Positions 36,189-47,475 of a stretch of DNA of 64,000 nucleotides are shown one piece after another; position 1 is the stretch's first letter, and every line of letters starts with the position of its first letter. The DNA is from Diplodia intermedia. Lineage: Eukaryota > Ascomycota > Dothideomycetes > Botryosphaeriales > Botryosphaeriaceae. A program made the position numbers and the translations under genes. The notes under the pieces are model-generated. The model did no database searches, had not been told where the DNA came from, and was given only the letters and a program-made list of their open reading frames with translations. Location of the stretch: contig JAKEKT010000034.1 in the NCBI GenBank assembly GCA_021495925.1, forward strand, positions 248,001 through 312,000. Direction: 5' to 3'.

Positions 36189-37218
36189 TAGTAGAAGAAG
36201 CGCTTTTTTGTTTTTGCAGAGATGCAAACTCCGAACCGACGACGACCTTTTGATGATAAGAAAAAGCAATGAGAAGAACGAAAAGGGCCGACGGAGAGCA
36301 AATGGATGAGGCTAGCACGGTAGGTAGGTACCCGGAAGGACTTCAGCATCGCAAGAACAAAGAGGCACGAGGTTGATGATCCAGGCCCTGTGAACATCAA
36401 CCCACGTTCAGATAGAGAAAAAGAGGCAGATACACCACGCATGCATGCACATCCCAGACGGGAAAGAAAGACAGAGGGTCGCTAATGAAAGACCATTCCT
36501 TTAAAAATTACCCACACCCGACTCAACCTCCAGATGACCCGCCGAAAGCAACGTACTTTAGCATTGCTCAGCAGCCACATTTTCAGCGACGCCAGAGCGG
36601 ATGCAAAAGAATACCGGCCAACGGCTGCCATCGAGCCGGGACCCACGAGTTCAACTCTCATAACCCTTCTCTTCATCAAGCCGGCGAGCATGACGTGGGC
36701 AGTGGCCGTTAAGAACACGAGAAAAAACAGCAAAGGTGAAAAAAGCAAGTTTCGCAATTGTGAGCATCGCTTGAGTGTATCCATATACCCATGAGAAAGA
36801 CCCTGACTATCCCACCACGCTTCGAAACGCTCCCATTTTTTCTTGTCCATACCGAACCTGGTTGTCTGGTCATGACGAAAGCAAAGGAAGGGGATTCGTG
36901 GAGGGCCATGGTGCTATCTAACGCTGAATACACTCAGATGTGCAGGAGTGGTCAAGGGAATTGATTAGGGAAATCATCGAAGAGCAAGAAATCAAAACAA
37001 TTTAGTAGTAGTAAACCCGTGCACGCCCTGAAGGGAGGCACTGGCGAATGGCAGCGGCTGATGAGCATATTTCAGCATCTTCAGGTGCGCGTGGCCACCC
37101 TATGGTACGCCATGTCCAGCTTGTGAGAGCATCACATGAGATGGACACAGTATTGACCTCGTTTGGAGCAAGTGTCGCTCCGTCGCTTTACAAAGCGGTA
37201 GAGGCGTTGCTGAGAAGC

Positions 37219-40200
37219 TCAGGTGGACGCGTTCTTCAATTCCTGGGCGCGGCGGGAGAGCATCGAGATTCTCCGCAGCACGGGATCTCCAGGACTCTTC
37301 TCGGCAATCTGCATGTACGCAGCTTGGAGACGAGAGGAAAGGACGTCCATGATCTTCGGCGCAACTTCCTTGATATCCGTATCGGTGGGGTCGATGGAAG
37401 CGAAGACGGAATCAAGCCACATCAAACGCTCGGCCGTGTTGGTCTCCAACGAAGAGCTTACAGCAGCAGAGACGCTCAGGGCGACAAGAGGAGTCAGGCT
37501 CTGGATGTAAGCTGGGTTGCACCTCACAAACAGGTTGTCGAAAAGTTGAGTTTGACGGGGTGATTGAAGCCACTACAACAAGTTAGCATGTACGAGCCAC
37601 TGAATCTGCAAAAGAACTTCACTTACCATGATCGTACCCTCCTCATATTGGCCCTCAGACATCAGACGCGTGATCTGCTCCTGCTCTAGTTCTCCCTCAC
37701 TCTTCTTGACATTGGAGCCAGCGGAATGGGGGGCAGTCGATGGCGCCCTAGCCGAGCCCTCGTTGCGTGAAACCTGCTTCTGGACATTTAGAATATCCTC
37801 TTGGAAGCTGGCTTGAGACGCGGACATGCTGGCAACAGTCTCGCTGAGATTCGTCACTAGGCTGGTGAGCTGGTCGATCTTGGCGGCATCACGCTGACGC
37901 TGCAGCTCGGCTTGGCGGACCTGCTCGGCCATACGACGCTCCATGTCCGCGGCCATCTGCTGCACAGCATTGACGGTGATGTTCTGAACAGAGGAACCAA
38001 TCGTGTTGCGAAGAACATGCGCCAGCTGCTGGTCAATGTGAGCAGTGGTCTTGCTAGCGACCAAGTCGGAGATGTGACGCATAGTATCGGGATCCTTGAA
38101 AGCCAAATTGACAGCATGAGGAAGCGTCTGCTTGACCTCGCGAGGAACAGAAGACTGGACCGAGGTAGCAAGGATCTCAGTAAGACGGCGCTCGATTGTG
38201 GCAGCAACCAGATCACTCAGCGAAGGAAGGATGATCTTCTGGAGGTTCTGGGTCACGATGCGCGACATGCTCTTCTCGACATTCTCGGTCAAGGTGCTGG
38301 ACACCAAGCGCAACACAGCATCCATCTTGGCGGCACCAGCGGCTTCCTGGACACGCTTGTCATCATCAAGGCGGCGGTAAAGGGACTCCAGCTCCTTGGT
38401 GAAGGTCTTGTTGAACTCAGTAGACACGTTCGTCTCAAGGACTTTCAGTGACTCCGAGTCGATGCTAGCGCTGGCGCTAGTGGAAGGGGCGGCGGCATTG
38501 GAAGCCTGCACCTGACCAAGGAGGCGAGTGGCCCACTCAGGAATTTCAGACTCGGGGCCCTTCTTCTCCTCAACCGCCTTCACAGGCTCAGGCGGAGGAG
38601 TCTTCGCGCGCTGGGCAACATTGGCGTACGAAGCCGTAGCAGGGGCGGTGGACGCAGGCTTGGCAGCGCTGGAAACCTGGGAGGCCGTGTCGGCAGCCGC
38701 GGCGGCACCCTTCTTCTTCTTCTTCTTTTCAGGCTTTTCACTACCATTGATGATAGCCGCTCTGGCAGCGTCCTGCTGGTTCTCAACTCTCTCAAGTGTC
38801 GAAGCAATCATGGACGCAGTGTCAGGCGCTTGAGAAGTGGCGCGAGACCTGCTACTAGCCGGCTCTTTCTTAACGACCTCCCTTGGGACAGGACGAGAGC
38901 GGCTGCTCTGCGTGCCTTGCTGTACCTCCCCGTTGGCTGAAGACTCGGTAGTGCTGGTTCCTTCAGTCAATGCCAAAAGGCGGATGGGATTGATGACGAT
39001 GCTGCCATTGGCCTCGGCGTCAATGGGGTGAAGCACCTTGCTCTCCTTGCTCCAGCCAAGGTCCTCCTTTCGGATGCCGAGGCAGGTCACGCCCTTGGAA
39101 TGCATGACGTAGAGCTCGAATAGAGGTGCCTCATCGGGAGCATAGCTTTCGGGAGAAGCGGCAGGCTCCTGCAGCATTTCCAAGCTGCGCAGCTGGCCCT
39201 TCGATGCGAACGAGTATTCACGGATGCCGCTCATGATGGCAGTGGACTCAGGCCTGGGGAGCTCGGAATCCTTATCCGCAAGACGGCCAAGGAACTTAGC
39301 CTGCGACATGGCGGGCAGATTGTACCTTGGAGCAGACAAGTGGATGAAGTAGATGGAGTTCCTGGTAGGGTGCCCAACAGCCAGGATGCCCGTCTTCGGG
39401 TGGTACGCAACGCTGCAAATGGCGTCGGACTCGTTCTCGTGCGGGAAGTTGATCTCCTGGACGGGCTTCTGAAGACCAATATCCCACAGTTGAAGAGTGT
39501 GGTTCTGCTTCAGGCCAACGATGAGGTACCTCAGGGCAATTCCCTTGGCGCAAGGACGCTCCTTGTCCAAGAAGAGAACAGAAGTGGGCCATGACTTATC
39601 GCCGGCAGCAACAGTGTTCAGCTGCATGATGGGATTGCGGACTTCCTTCGCAGGAATGCGTCCTACGTTAGTGCTGGTTCCCTCGGTGATCAGCTCGCGA
39701 ATATCCCAGAACCTCAGCCTTCCAGCCTTGTCCAGGGAAGCGATGACAGTGTCGTCCTCGCTGAACGCAAAATCCTTGCCGGCCTTGCCCGTGACGATCC
39801 TCAAGCAACGGTGGTGAAGGTACTTCTCGCTGTCGCAGACACGAGTCTTCGAGTCAGTGTACTCGACTTGGCGAGCAGTGTGAGGCCACACGAGGTAGAT
39901 GGACTTGCCACGACCGATACCGAAGAACTCGGGGTGACGGGAACTCTTCTTGGCACGAGTCTTGAGCTGACCGCCTGAAGTGTTATCGTCTTGAGCGGGA
40001 ACAGGAGGGAAGATGAAGCCCTGGTCCTCCAGGTTTTCCTCGCCGTAAGTATCGCTGTGACCGGCAACAGTGGTCCAGAAGACGGAACCGTCGACGCCAG
40101 TAGCAAGGATAGTCTCAGCATCGTGCGAGGATGCAATGGGCGGACCGGTGCAGAGCTGCAAATTGAAAATGCGCTCCTTGGTGGTGTTGAAAACTTGCTT

Positions 40201-41706
40201 GTACTTGCCCGTATCCTGGCGAATCAGGCGGAAGCCTCCATGCTTGGACAGGGCATAAGCGATGAAGGTCTTTGACACGGTGACCAGGTTGCGGTCAATC
40301 TGGTCGAAGTCTTTCTTCAAGCGGGCGATATCCATGATGTTATCCTGACGAATAGGCATCGGAGGTTCCTTGAGCTTCTTAAGCTCAATGGAGACGAAGG
40401 GCCGCATGGGGAAGTTGAAGACGTTGACAGTATTGTCGTCCTTTCCAGGACTGTCCTCAGCACTCTCCCAGCTGTCGGCAACCTTCTCCTGAGAAACGTC
40501 CTCAACGACATCCTCAATGGCCTTGGCCAGCTCCTTGGGCATGCTGTTTTCGAACTCGCGACGCGTTTCCTTGTCCTCGAGCTGTTCCTTGGCATCGACA
40601 GCGACGTCGTGAACGGCCTTGGCCAGATCCTTCTGATCAAAGGTCTCCTCAGACGCCTGCTTGCCATTGGCATCCTTGTTCTTCATGTCCACGCCGGCAA
40701 GAGCTTCCTCCACCTGCTTGTCGACAGTCTGGCCGACCTCAGCGACAGCTTCAGCCACTGTCTCAGGCTCGGCACCGGAGCCGGCGGAGCCAGCACCAGA
40801 AAGCTTGCGCGTCTTGGAAGCGGGGCCGGGGTTAGGGGAGCTCTCGCGGCCGTGCTTCAAAATCTCAACCTTGGGCGTGTGCGTGCGCGACTCGGGCTTA
40901 GGCGTACGGTGGCGCGGCGACGACGCCGAAAGCTGCTCGAAGGGGTTGACGTAGGTGAACAGCGACTTGGGGCCGGTGGATTGGTTTGCAGGTGGCCGAG
41001 AGCCACTGCCGAATGCGTGCATCGGAGGCACAGCTTGCATTTCGGCTGGAAAGCTGGAAGCCTCGAGCGTGGCGTCGGCAAGATCACGAGCGAGATCATC
41101 GACCCTGCTCTCCGAAACGTCTCTTTCAACGTTCTGGGGAGGCAGGGCAGGCGAGTCGTTCTGGGGAGGCTTCGGGTGGTTGAGAAGCCTAAGCAGCAAG
41201 TCCTGAGGGTTTTCAGACGAGGCAGCGTCGGAACGGAATTCAGGCCTGGTGGGCGCAGGCTGAGAAATGGCAGCAGGCGACTGAGGCTTCCGCATGAAGG
41301 ATGCGACGAGGTCAGAAGCAGAAACGCCACGGCTGTGGGTGGGCTGATGAGGCGGGTGCTCCGGGTGCTGGAATGTGTTGTTCGACGGGCGACGCTCGGC
41401 CCCCGTGTCGTAGTTTTGAGGCGACGGGGCGCTGGGCTGGTTGAATTTCAGCAGGTTCAGCAGGCTCGCGGTGCGATCGCTGCTGGAGTGGTCGGGAGTA
41501 GGAGTGCCCATGGCCGAGGTGTTCGGGCTCACGATAGCAGACGTATGGTGAGGCTGGGGGCCGCCCGGCTGGGGCGAGAAGATGGGCGACGACACGGTCG
41601 GCTGGTGGTAAGTGTTTGCGTTGGCGGTGGTCTGCGAGGCGCCGGGCGAGCTGGCAGGGTTCGATGGGCTTTTCAGCCGAGCGAAGAGCTCCTGCAGGTC
41701 CGCCAT
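37219..41706 (-). CDS. Enhancer of mRNA-decapping protein 4 (EDC4-like), P-body scaffold
   Basis: Exons 41706-37627 and 37572-37219 (54-base intron, GTAAGT/TTGTAG) give 1477 residues. The start MADLQELFARLKS is chosen over an ATG ten codons upstream because it matches the usual fungal beginning. The first 420 residues are disordered and Pro/Ser/Gln-rich, with short motifs (LLNLLKF, DLVASFMRKPQ, DLLLRLLNHPKPP) of the kind that bind decapping partners. A WD40-like beta-propeller spans about 428-840 (PFVSIELKKL..., ATGVDGSVFWTTV, LQLWDIG). A Lys-rich linker near 1000 precedes a long helical region and the conserved EDC4 C-terminal domain (1130-1477), which ends in exon 2 (WLQSPRQTQLFDNLFVRCNP-like). 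EDC4 links Dcp2 to its activators in P-bodies. A Puf4-type protein of the same decay pathway lies 12 kb away, but nothing suggests co-regulation. Confidence 0.92.
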
Positions 41707-42270
41707 GGCTGAAGACCCGCGGCGGTGCGGCAGCAAAGAGAATTGACGAAGTGAGGTGTGGTGTGCGAGTCGGAGTCGGAGTCGGTGGCGGGCGAGCGAG
41801 CTGCGAGCTATGATGATAGAAAACGCGCCAAGCTATTCCATGCTGACTGGCCGAGGTCGAGCCGCCCGCCAGTCGCAGAGGAGATTTACCCGACGCGGAG
41901 CATCCGCGCCCAACTGGCTGTCGCTGCGCCTTGCGCCCGTGGGAGACCTGCTCTTCACTCCGACCTCTGACATGGGCGCCCTTCCGAGCCAGCCCAGGTG
42001 AGGGCCACGCCGAGCCTCGCCCTGCTCATTCCATCGTTTTCGTGGCCCTGCTCGCTCCGCCGCAGCTCGCTCACCCGGATGGGCAGCAATCGGCGCGCCC
42101 GCATGCAATCACGCATCATAACCTCTGAGTGTCCAATCTCGCCTCCCGCTCCCCATTTCGGGCGCACGACAGATGAGATCTTCCAATTAGACCGTCGGAG
42201 CCCGCGGCGCGCTTACCGCCCGGCCCGTTGCTATGTATGCTCGTCTAGCCTCCCAACACCTGCCTGTGCG
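41707..42270. other. Short upstream region of EDC4
   Basis: 560 bases between two minus-strand genes, holding the EDC4 promoter and the 3' flank of the DCAF4-like gene. No further feature seen. Confidence 0.5.
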
Positions 42271-43906
42271 CTATGCGAACTGCACCACCTGCGAGTTGAT
42301 GCTTCCCAGCAGCTTCGTCCTTCCCCTATCGGCGCCGATGACCTCCTCGACAAACCTCAGACATGAGACCCGGGTCCGCGCTGTCGGATCGTATCCTGAA
42401 CCGTACAGCCCGGGTGCTCGCAGCCGCCTGATCTTAGACCCGTCTTTCAGCGAATAAAGCTGCACGTACCCGTTGTCCTGCGAGGCAGCGACAAGTCCAG
42501 ATTGTTGATGAACATCGAACCCAGAAGCCTCTGTATAGGCATTCTCGTAGTCTTTGAACCGGAAAACAGGCCTTTGATGCGTCAGTCCAAATGTCATGGA
42601 GCAAATTCAAAGAGATGTACCTGGTGCTTTTGTGGTCCTTTATCATGCGCAGGTCGTACAAACACAGCGTGCTTTTCAGACCAGCAACGACCAGCTGTGA
42701 CTCATGCTCTCCGCGCTTGATGCCGATTGCTGAAGATAGATGCTTTAACCTCGCCTTGTAGCCCCTGCTTCTGCTGTCGTAGAGAACGATATCTCCAGAC
42801 CGGAAGCCGACCGAGAGAGAGTGAGGTGTCAGCCACTCCATGGACAGAGCAGCGTCGGGTCGATTCTTAGACCCTTTCTCAAAAGCGGATGTGCCACTCC
42901 AGCCTGACGATCCTTCTTGTAAACGAATGACTTCACCGCTGTCAGCTCCGGCAACCGTCATGCTTCACTCTGGTGTATGAACGGCTCAAGCGGGTTTGTG
43001 GAATGTGTGGTGCTGTATCGCGGTGAAGGCCATGTACTTACCAGAGCCCAAAGTGCCTACAGCTATGATTTCCGGGCCAGACGGGAAGGGATTAGGTGCG
43101 CTCGTGAAGATCGTAGTATGAGCATAAGGCATCAAGGTGATGGTGGAGTCCATGTATACGCGATCCAAGACCGATTCCGGTTGTCGAAGGGACGATATCT
43201 GAATTTCTGCAGCAGAGCCCGAGCCTCGTGTAGTGACGACGACTCGGCGGTGCGGCGTGATATGTACGGAACTGATTGTGGAGGTCATGACTTGGAAGTC
43301 TCGTTGATGCCATTTCGGTACGATCCGCCTGGAACTGAGGTTCGGATCAACGAAGGTGCTCAGCAGCATATTGTGCTCATCCTCGACTCCGGTGATCAGT
43401 GTTCTTGTGTCTGCATCGTAGTCGAAACACCGCACGGCAATATTGCGAGAAGTTTCAGCAGCCCACTGCACCCTTGGGTCCACAAAGGTGCTCGCTTCGA
43501 AGCCACTTGCCAAGGCTTTTGCATGAGCACTTGGATCGGCTCTCAGGCCGTAAGCTTCGAGCTTGAGGTTCCATGCGCCTGCATGTGGCAAGACAATGGA
43601 GCGTTTGACGGTCTGCGTCCGGACCCGAGCCTCGTGCTCCTCTTCACGTTTCCGTTTCTGTGTTCTGTTAGGATGCTGATCTGGAAATGTATGTAATAGA
43701 CATGACCTACATTGGTTTCGGCTTGCTCGCGTTTCACCGCATCTGTAGAATATTTGGCGCCAGTGGGAAGCTTGTGGCCGGGTTGAATCTTGAAGTATCG
43801 CTTTCGCTCGCGATCTGAAGTCCTGTTATGATCAATACAAAGACAAGAGGTGTGAAAATGGCTGAGTCTAACCGTAGTAGAACCCCGGAAGGTCTGGAGG
43901 ATCCAT
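42271..43906 (-). CDS. DCAF4/WDR21-like WD40 protein
   Basis: Five exons: 43906-43873, 43814-43711, 43657-43038, 42962-42621 and 42571-42271, 466 residues. The N-terminus MDPPDLPGFYYDRERKRYFKI is the signature of DDB1- and CUL4-associated factor 4 homologues. It is followed by an IQPGHKLPTGAKYS segment and a Lys/Arg-rich helix. The rest reads as WD40 blades (SMEWLTPHSLSVGFRSGDIVLYDSRS, LVVAGLKSTLCLYDLR, LVAASQDNGYVQLYSL). DCAF4 proteins are substrate receptors of CUL4-DDB1 ubiquitin ligases; the fungal versions are little studied. The exon 3/4 junction is uncertain: the best-looking donor (G|GTAAGT at 43041) leaves no in-frame acceptor close by except a poor GGAG, so I used AA|GTACAT with AAG|C. 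All other junctions are canonical and in frame. Confidence 0.75.
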
Positions 43907-44170
43907 GTTGCGTCTAGTACTGGTTTCGAAAGAGAACGAAACTGCTCTGAGGTGAAGTGAGGTGGTGGAGGAAGAAGACTGTGAGCTCGAGCGGATCAGC
44001 GCACGAGTGCAACCATCTCCCGCGATCCCCACAGTAAGAAGGAACGAAGTTGGAGATGGAAGGTCCGGTCTCGGTGATGGCGCGGATCAAAGCCAATCGC
44101 TTATCTCACTAGTCAGACGCTTCGGGCTTAGTCAACAAACCGGCCACGACTTTTTGTTTCCTATAGCGAA
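43907..44170. other. Upstream flank of the DCAF4-like gene
   Basis: Presumed promoter; no other signal seen. Confidence 0.4.
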
Positions 44171-44580
44171 GCGTCTAAGAACATCTAGGCCTAACTTTAC
44201 GGGACGCCGTTACACCCCAAATCAGTCACTTCGCCATAACTCTACTATTCTTAGATAGAATTCTTTCTAGCATATCTATAGCGATTTTTAAGAGTCTTTT
44301 CTATATAGAAAGTAGTTTTTAAGTCTAAAAATCTAATTATTTAATAGAGAAGTATCGTCTTAAAGACTTAAAAAATTCTTATTACGCCGTTATATCTTGT
44401 TTTTCTATCTAGTAGCTCTTATTTTTAGCGATTTTTTTTTTTAAAAAAAGTATATCGGCTACTTCTTCTAGCTCTAAGAAAGCGTCCGAAGTAATAAAAT
44501 ATATATAAATACGTAGGTAAGTAAGTGGTGGGGGGGTGGCCCGGCTATACGTAAAGCTAGGCCTAGAAGCTCCTAGACTC
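44171..44580. mobile_element. RIP-affected MITE-like element with terminal inverted repeats
   Basis: A 39-base arm at 44171-44209 matches the reverse complement of 44542-44580 at 30 of 39 positions by my count. It is centred on AGGCCTA(A/G)CTTTACG. Several of the mismatches are A/G transitions. The 330 bases between are very AT-rich, and from about 44275 to 44525 they contain almost no CpA or TpG, as expected after RIP. No coding frame survives. The size and structure fit a non-autonomous DNA transposon (MITE) or a deleted DNA element. Outward of the arms similarity fades, and I could not define a target-site duplication. Confidence 0.6.
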
Positions 44581-45147
44581 TCCTTCGGAGTTTGTGAATA
44601 GAAGCACGTGCCAACTTATTACGTGCCACACCAACTCCTAAAGGAGGTCTGGCTAGCGAGATAACCAATCGCAGTTCTGCCACAGCCCGGCTCCCTCACC
44701 GCCTTGCTCATGACGACATCAGATAACGGTCGGAAAACATTGCCGAATTTTTGGGGTAGCTTAACGCGGAGTGCTGTCTTTCTGGATGATTTGAGCCGAC
44801 TTGGAGCTCCTTTCGACTTGGCAATAAATTAACATGGCCTTAGTCCATCAAATCAGCCGTGTGCTGAGGTATTATGTTCGCAACAGCTGCGGGCTGATGC
44901 ACTTCCCCGCGCTGAGAAATCCCCCAGCCGGGATTAGTGGCCGCGGCAATAGGTAGCTTCGACTCGCCGCCTCGAACGTGTTGATGACGCAGCGTATGGC
45001 AAACATCAATGGCGAATTTGTATCCTTCCATCCCTCCATGCCGGCTGAACCGTATCTACTGCACGCGTCCGCCTTGAAACACCCTCCGACAGCTCGACCT
45101 TCCACAAGCCCCCCGCACCTTCGCCACCAGGCCTTCCCACGCCGTAT
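44581..45147. other. Upstream region of the SelO gene
   Basis: 570 bases with the promoter and leader of the SelO gene. The sequence just before the ATG is CCNCC-rich. Nothing else seen. Confidence 0.4.
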
Positions 45148-47131
45148 ATGCTCTCCCGCGCGCTCCGCGCCCGCCCCCAAGCAGCACGCCCGCGACTCGC
45201 GCAGATGGCGAACCACATAAGCAACGGCGCCAACGGCGCATCGAGCAATTCGCAGACCTTCAAAAGCCTCCGCGACCTCCCCAAGTCGAACGTCTTCACC
45301 TCCAACCTCCCTTCCGACCCGGCCTTCGAGACGCCCAAAGACTCGCACAATGCGCCGCGCGAGACCCTCGGGCCGCGCATGGTCAAAGGCGCGCTATACA
45401 CATACGTGCGGCCGGAGCCGACGCTGGCGCCGGAGCTGCTCGCCGTCAGCGACGCGGCGATGCGGGACCTAGCGCTCGCGCCGGACGCGGAGAAGGAGGA
45501 AGAGTTCGCCCACGTCCTCGCCGGCAACGACATCATATCGTGGGACGAGAACACGTCCGAAGGCATCTACCCGTGGGCGCAGTGCTACGGCGGCTTCCAG
45601 TTCGGGCAGTGGGCCGGCCAGCTGGGCGACGGCCGCGCCATCTCGCTGTTCGAGACGACGAATCCCGGCACCGGCGTGCGCTACGAGCTGCAGCTCAAGG
45701 GCGCGGGCAAGACGCCCTACTCGCGCTTCGCCGATGGCAAGGCCGTGCTGCGTTCGAGTATCCGCGAGTTCGTCGTCTCCGAGTACCTCAATGCCCTGAA
45801 GATCCCGACCACCCGCGCCCTGTCTCTCGTCCTCTGCCCTCGGGCGAAGGTTCTCCGCGAGCGCATGGAGCCCGGCGCCATCGTCGCCCGCTTCGCCCAG
45901 AGCTGGATCCGGCTGGGTACCTTTGACCTGCTCCGCGCCCGCAACGACCGGAAGCTCCTGCGTCAGCTGGCCGAGTACACCGCGGAGCACGTCTACGGCG
46001 GCTGGCAGAACCTCCCGGCCAAGCTCCAGAACCCGTCCGAAGACCGAACCACCGTAACGCGGGACGTAGCCAAAGACGCCGTCGAGGGCGAAGGCAAGGA
46101 CGCCGAGAACCGCTTCGTCCGCCTCTACCGCGAAATCGCTCGGCGCAACGCCCTGACCGTAGCGGCATGGCAAGCATACGGCTTCATGAACGGCGTCCTC
46201 AACACGGACAACACGTCCATCCTCGGCCTCAGCATGGACTACGGGCCCTTCGCCTTCATGGACAACTTCGACCCCAGCTACACGCCCAACCACGACGACC
46301 ACATGCTGCGCTACAGCTACCGCAACCAGCCCACCATCGTGTGGTGGAACCTCGTCCGCCTGGGCGAGGCGCTCGGCGAGCTGCTCGGCGCGGGCGCGCG
46401 CTGCGACGAGGCCGAGTTCGTCGAGCAGGGCGTGCGCGAGCACTGGGCGCAGGAGCTCATCGAGCGCGCCGAGCACGCCATCGACCAGACGGGCGAGGAA
46501 TACAAGGCCGTCTTCCTCGCCGAGTACAAGCGGCTGATGACGGCCCGCCTCGGGCTGCGCACGCAGCGGCCCGAAGACTTCGACGCCCTCTTCTCCGAGT
46601 GGCTCGACCTCCTCGAGGCCCACGAGCTCGACTTCAACCAGTGCTTCCGCCGCCTCGCCGACGTGCGCGCCGCCGACCTCGACACGGGCGAGCAGCGCGA
46701 GCGCCTCGCCTCCCGCTTCTTCCACGACGACGGCGTCGCCGGCGGCGAGGACGCGGCCCGCCAGCGCCTCGCCAAGTGGCTGGAGAGCTGGCAGAAGCGC
46801 GTGCTCGAGGACTGGGGCGAGGGCAAGGACGAGGAACGCAGCGCCGCCATGAAGAGCGTGAATCCGAAGGTAAGTCCACGAATCCGCCTCTCCCCCCCAC
46901 CACAGATTGCCCTGTCTAACGTGACTGCAGTTCGTTCCCAAGGGCTGGGTTCTCGACGAGCTCATCGACCGTGTCGAGCACAAGAAGGAGCGCGACGTCC
47001 TGAAGACGGTCATGAATATGTCTCTGAACCCCTTCGAGGAGAAGTGGGGGTTGGATGAGAAGGATGAGGAGCGGTTCTGTGCGGATCCGCCCAAGTATAA
47101 CAGGGCGATGCAGTGTAGCTGCAGCTCATAG
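45148..47131 (+). CDS. Selenoprotein-O-type protein AMPylase (Cys form), probably mitochondrial
   Basis: Exons 45148-46869 and 46931-47131 (61-base intron, GTAAGT/CTGCAG) give 640 residues. The first 20 residues (MLSRALRARPQAARPRLAQM) are Arg-rich without acids, as in a mitochondrial presequence. A second ATG at residue 20 could give a cytosolic form. The pseudokinase fold is recognised by CYGGFQFGQWAGQLGDGRAI at about 148-167, KGAGKTPYSRFADGKAVLRSS at about 184-204 (nucleotide-binding loop), and GVLNTDNTSILG with MDYGPFAFMDNFDP at about 350-375 (metal-binding Asn/Asp). SelO proteins bind ATP inverted and transfer AMP to Ser/Thr/Tyr of redox and metabolic enzymes. The C-terminus ends in CSCSS, where animal SelO has selenocysteine; fungi use Cys. 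It is convergent with TAD3, with 344 bases between stops. Confidence 0.93.
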
Positions 47132-47475
47132 GCTTTGAGTAGCTTCTGCATGTATGTACCGTGTTGGAGGTGGGTGACGTGAGCTTGGTGCAGTTGAAAA
47201 AGATTTGACAGTAGGGAAGTTACGTAGAGGTAGCTCGCGGAGATACCCAGTAATAGGTAATAGGCATTATTTGAGAGTTTACTCTGTCCAGCCCATAATG
47301 AGTGACTCAGTAACTCTGCTAAGATGATGGGGAGCATGGCACGTTCCTTCTTCATTAGTGATTTGTTTGATGTGAGAAATTTCCAGTTCATTCGAGTGTT
47401 TTTCTTAGTTCTGTTCGGTATTTACATGACTGTGGTGATATCCAAGGGATTCTCATAGATGGGAGTTTGTTTTTT
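47132..47475. other. Shared 3' region of SelO and TAD3
   Basis: 344 bases between convergent stops, moderately AT-rich, presumably both 3' UTRs. Confidence 0.5.

Larger units (their letters stand above)
34815..37218. other. Intergenic region between RING gene and EDC4
   Basis: 2.4 kb without a supported gene. It contains a CAT/CAC microsatellite (35697-35772) and an (AAAG)n tract (about 36163-36188). The frame 35343-35942 (+) is His-rich because of the microsatellite. The frame 36482-36850 (-) has one hydrophobic stretch but no domain I recognise and lies downstream of EDC4, probably in or past its 3' UTR. Confidence 0.5.

Noticed and set aside
36482..36850. 122-codon minus-strand frame with one hydrophobic segment
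   Set aside because: It lies just downstream of EDC4 on the same strand, probably in or past its 3' UTR, with no recognisable family.
45469..47391. 640-codon minus-strand frame opposite SelO
   Set aside because: Same cause. The plus strand carries the conserved SelO motifs, and the minus frame is Ala/Leu/Val/Glu-rich noise.
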